Below are positions 63,911-64,000 of a stretch of DNA of 64,000 bases, piece after piece (within the stretch, counting starts at the first letter, position 1; each line of letters begins with the position of its first letter). Under the pieces are notes generated by a model. That model worked only from the letters and a program-made list of their open reading frames with translations. It had not been told where the DNA came from and searched no databases. The DNA is from Clostridium tetanomorphum (GTDB taxonomy: Bacteria; Bacillota; Clostridia; Clostridiales; Clostridiaceae), in NCBI RefSeq assembly GCF_017873215.1, contig NZ_JAGGKA010000009.1:88606-152605 (forward strand). The letters are read 5' to 3'. A program made the position numbers and the translations under genes.

Positions 63911-64000
63911 ACCTGGCAACGACTTACTCTCCCACAGGGCCTCCCCTGCAGTACCATCAGCGCTTTGAAGCTTAACCATCGTGTTCGGTATGGGAACGGG
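63911..64000 (-). rRNA. 5S ribosomal RNA, 3' part (truncated by window edge)
   Basis: The minus strand reads CCCGTTCCCATACCGAACAC and later GAGAGTAAGTCGTTGCCAGG, the conserved middle and 3' end of Firmicutes 5S rRNA. The 5' end and the rest of the rRNA operon lie beyond the window. Confidence 0.95.

Noticed and set aside
1..64000. CRISPR array, prophage or transposase
   Set aside because: No regularly spaced direct repeats, phage structural genes or transposase motifs were found on either strand.

Overview
The window is AT-rich low-GC Firmicutes DNA with strong AGGAGG-type ribosome binding sites, TTG and GTG starts, and an rRNA/tRNA operon end at the right edge. The gene content points to a proteolytic, amino-acid-fermenting Clostridium of the C. 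botulinum group I / C. sporogenes type: B12-dependent ribonucleotide reductase, duplicated glutaminase loci, and a complete oxidative ornithine fermentation operon. That assignment is inference from gene content. I see no prophage, CRISPR array, or transposase gene.

Layout. 1-1045: 3' part of a DHHW-family (alginate-acetylation-like) protein. 1115-2771: msrA and an FAD oxidoreductase. 3224-3907: FlxA-like coiled-coil protein. 4185-9095: gluconate module (gntK-gntP-gnd, preceded on the same strand by an RpiR regulator) with a palindromic operator at the promoter. 9159-13018: Rrf2 regulator and divergent nrdJ, which has two NrdR boxes 32 bp apart. 13460-14463: small AraC regulator and a ClpP paralogue. 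14585-17186: BlaI/M56-peptidase pair. 17513-20264: YcdB/SLH-type exported protein and a small unknown. 20447-23916: sugar-isomerase-like protein, M19 dipeptidase, threonine synthase, RidA. 24054-25318: small membrane proteins and an Lrp regulator. 25409-27486: NhaC-family transporter behind a lysine riboswitch, so probably a lysine transporter. 27748-28500: orphan SagB-like oxidoreductase. 28584-33688: two tandem Na+/amino-acid symporter-glutaminase operons with matching promoters. 34084-35193: unknown coiled-coil protein. 35419-41396: argH, argG and a polar amino acid ABC transporter with two binding proteins. 41736-42656: murQ. 42803-49669: a sugar-acid operon (split UxaA dehydratase, KdgT permease, DUF1537 kinase, PdxA-type dehydrogenase) under a PrpR_N sigma-54 activator with a clear -24/-12 promoter. 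49705-52335: two small divergent coiled-coil proteins, plsC, and a ComEC-like metallo-hydrolase lipoprotein. 52479-63622: the ornithine operon ortA-ortB-oraS-oraE-glmL-orr-ord-permease with a second sigma-54 activator, a -24/-12 promoter and three copies of an upstream palindrome. 63736-64000: terminator, tRNA-Asn and the end of 5S rRNA, all on the minus strand.

The common theme is import and fermentation of amino acids and sugar acids. Gluconate enters the pentose phosphate pathway. Glutamine is imported and deamidated. Citrulline and aspartate can be converted to arginine by ArgG/ArgH. Ornithine is racemised, rearranged, oxidised and cleaved to alanine and acetyl-CoA. Two of these routes are wired to sigma-54.

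Three dispersed copies of a roughly 100-bp palindromic element lie between genes at 13.1, 33.9 and 46.0 kb. Its core resembles an NrdR box. This family, the sigma-54 enhancer triplet, the sugar-acid operon and the lysine riboswitch-transporter pair are the items most worth follow-up.
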